Shown here in pieces: positions 6,416 to 6,463 of a stretch of 6,463 nucleotides of DNA (position 1 is its first letter; each line of letters starts with the position of its first letter). The notes under the pieces are model-generated. The model was not told where the DNA came from. It worked only from the letters and a program-made list of their open reading frames with translations, and made no database searches. Origin of the DNA: Candidatus Eiseniibacteriota bacterium (GTDB taxonomy: Bacteria; Eisenbacteria; RBG-16-71-46; CAIMUX01; WJJG01); the NCBI GenBank assembly GCA_016867695.1, contig VGIY01000152.1, positions 1 to 6,463 of the forward strand. Direction: 5' to 3'. The position numbers were made by a program, and so were the translations under genes.

Positions 6416-6463
6416 GCCGTGCCCCCATCTCCGCGGCCGCAGGCGGCCTGGCCCGCTTGGAAC

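Noticed and set aside
4752..6428. 558-codon minus-strand frame overlapping the lipoprotein gene
   Set aside because: Arg/Gly/Pro-rich composition with no motif. The competing frame from 6415 has a lipobox and parvulin-like domains.
6435..6448. Short GC palindrome (GGCCGC / GCGGCC) about 20 bases upstream of the lipoprotein start
   Set aside because: Only about five pairs after allowing a loop, includes a chance NotI-type site, and has no U-tract. It could be a leader structure, but at this GC content it is expected by chance.

Overview
The window is about 70% GC and all real coding is on the minus strand, so it reads right to left. The gene content suggests a Gram-negative, two-membrane bacterium. 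The evidence is a lipoprotein with a parvulin/SurA-type fold, and a very large exported cysteine peptidase of the gingipain/PorU (C25) family with a FlgD-like Ig domain at its C-terminus. C25 peptidases with this tail, in a high-GC background, fit lineages of or near the FCB group such as Eisenbacteria or Krumholzibacteria better than the mostly low-GC Bacteroidetes. That placement is inference from family knowledge, not a sequence match.

Layout, in transcription order. (1) 6415-4664: a 583-residue lipoprotein with a SurA-like N-terminal region and two degenerate parvulin-type rotamase domains. (2) 4667-282: a C25 peptidase of about 1461 residues, whose TTG start overlaps the preceding TGA stop in the sequence TTGA, so the two genes are probably translationally coupled. 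(3) 281-68: a 214-base gap with a perfect 10-bp GC hairpin just after the peptidase stop, a set of degenerate tandem repeats that includes the last codons of the peptidase gene, and an extended -10-like element. (4) 67-1: the first 22 codons of a third minus-strand gene with a near-perfect Shine-Dalgarno sequence, running off the left edge.

How they may work together: the lipoprotein would sit on the periplasmic face of the outer membrane, where SurA-like proteins chaperone outer-membrane and exported proteins. The peptidase resembles PorU, the sortase of the type IX secretion system, and also carries a C-terminal domain of the kind found on proteins sent to the surface by that system. A coupled chaperone/peptidase pair dedicated to surface export is the most interesting reading. 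No other type IX component is visible in the window. The long plus-strand open frames opposite the peptidase gene are GC-driven shadows.
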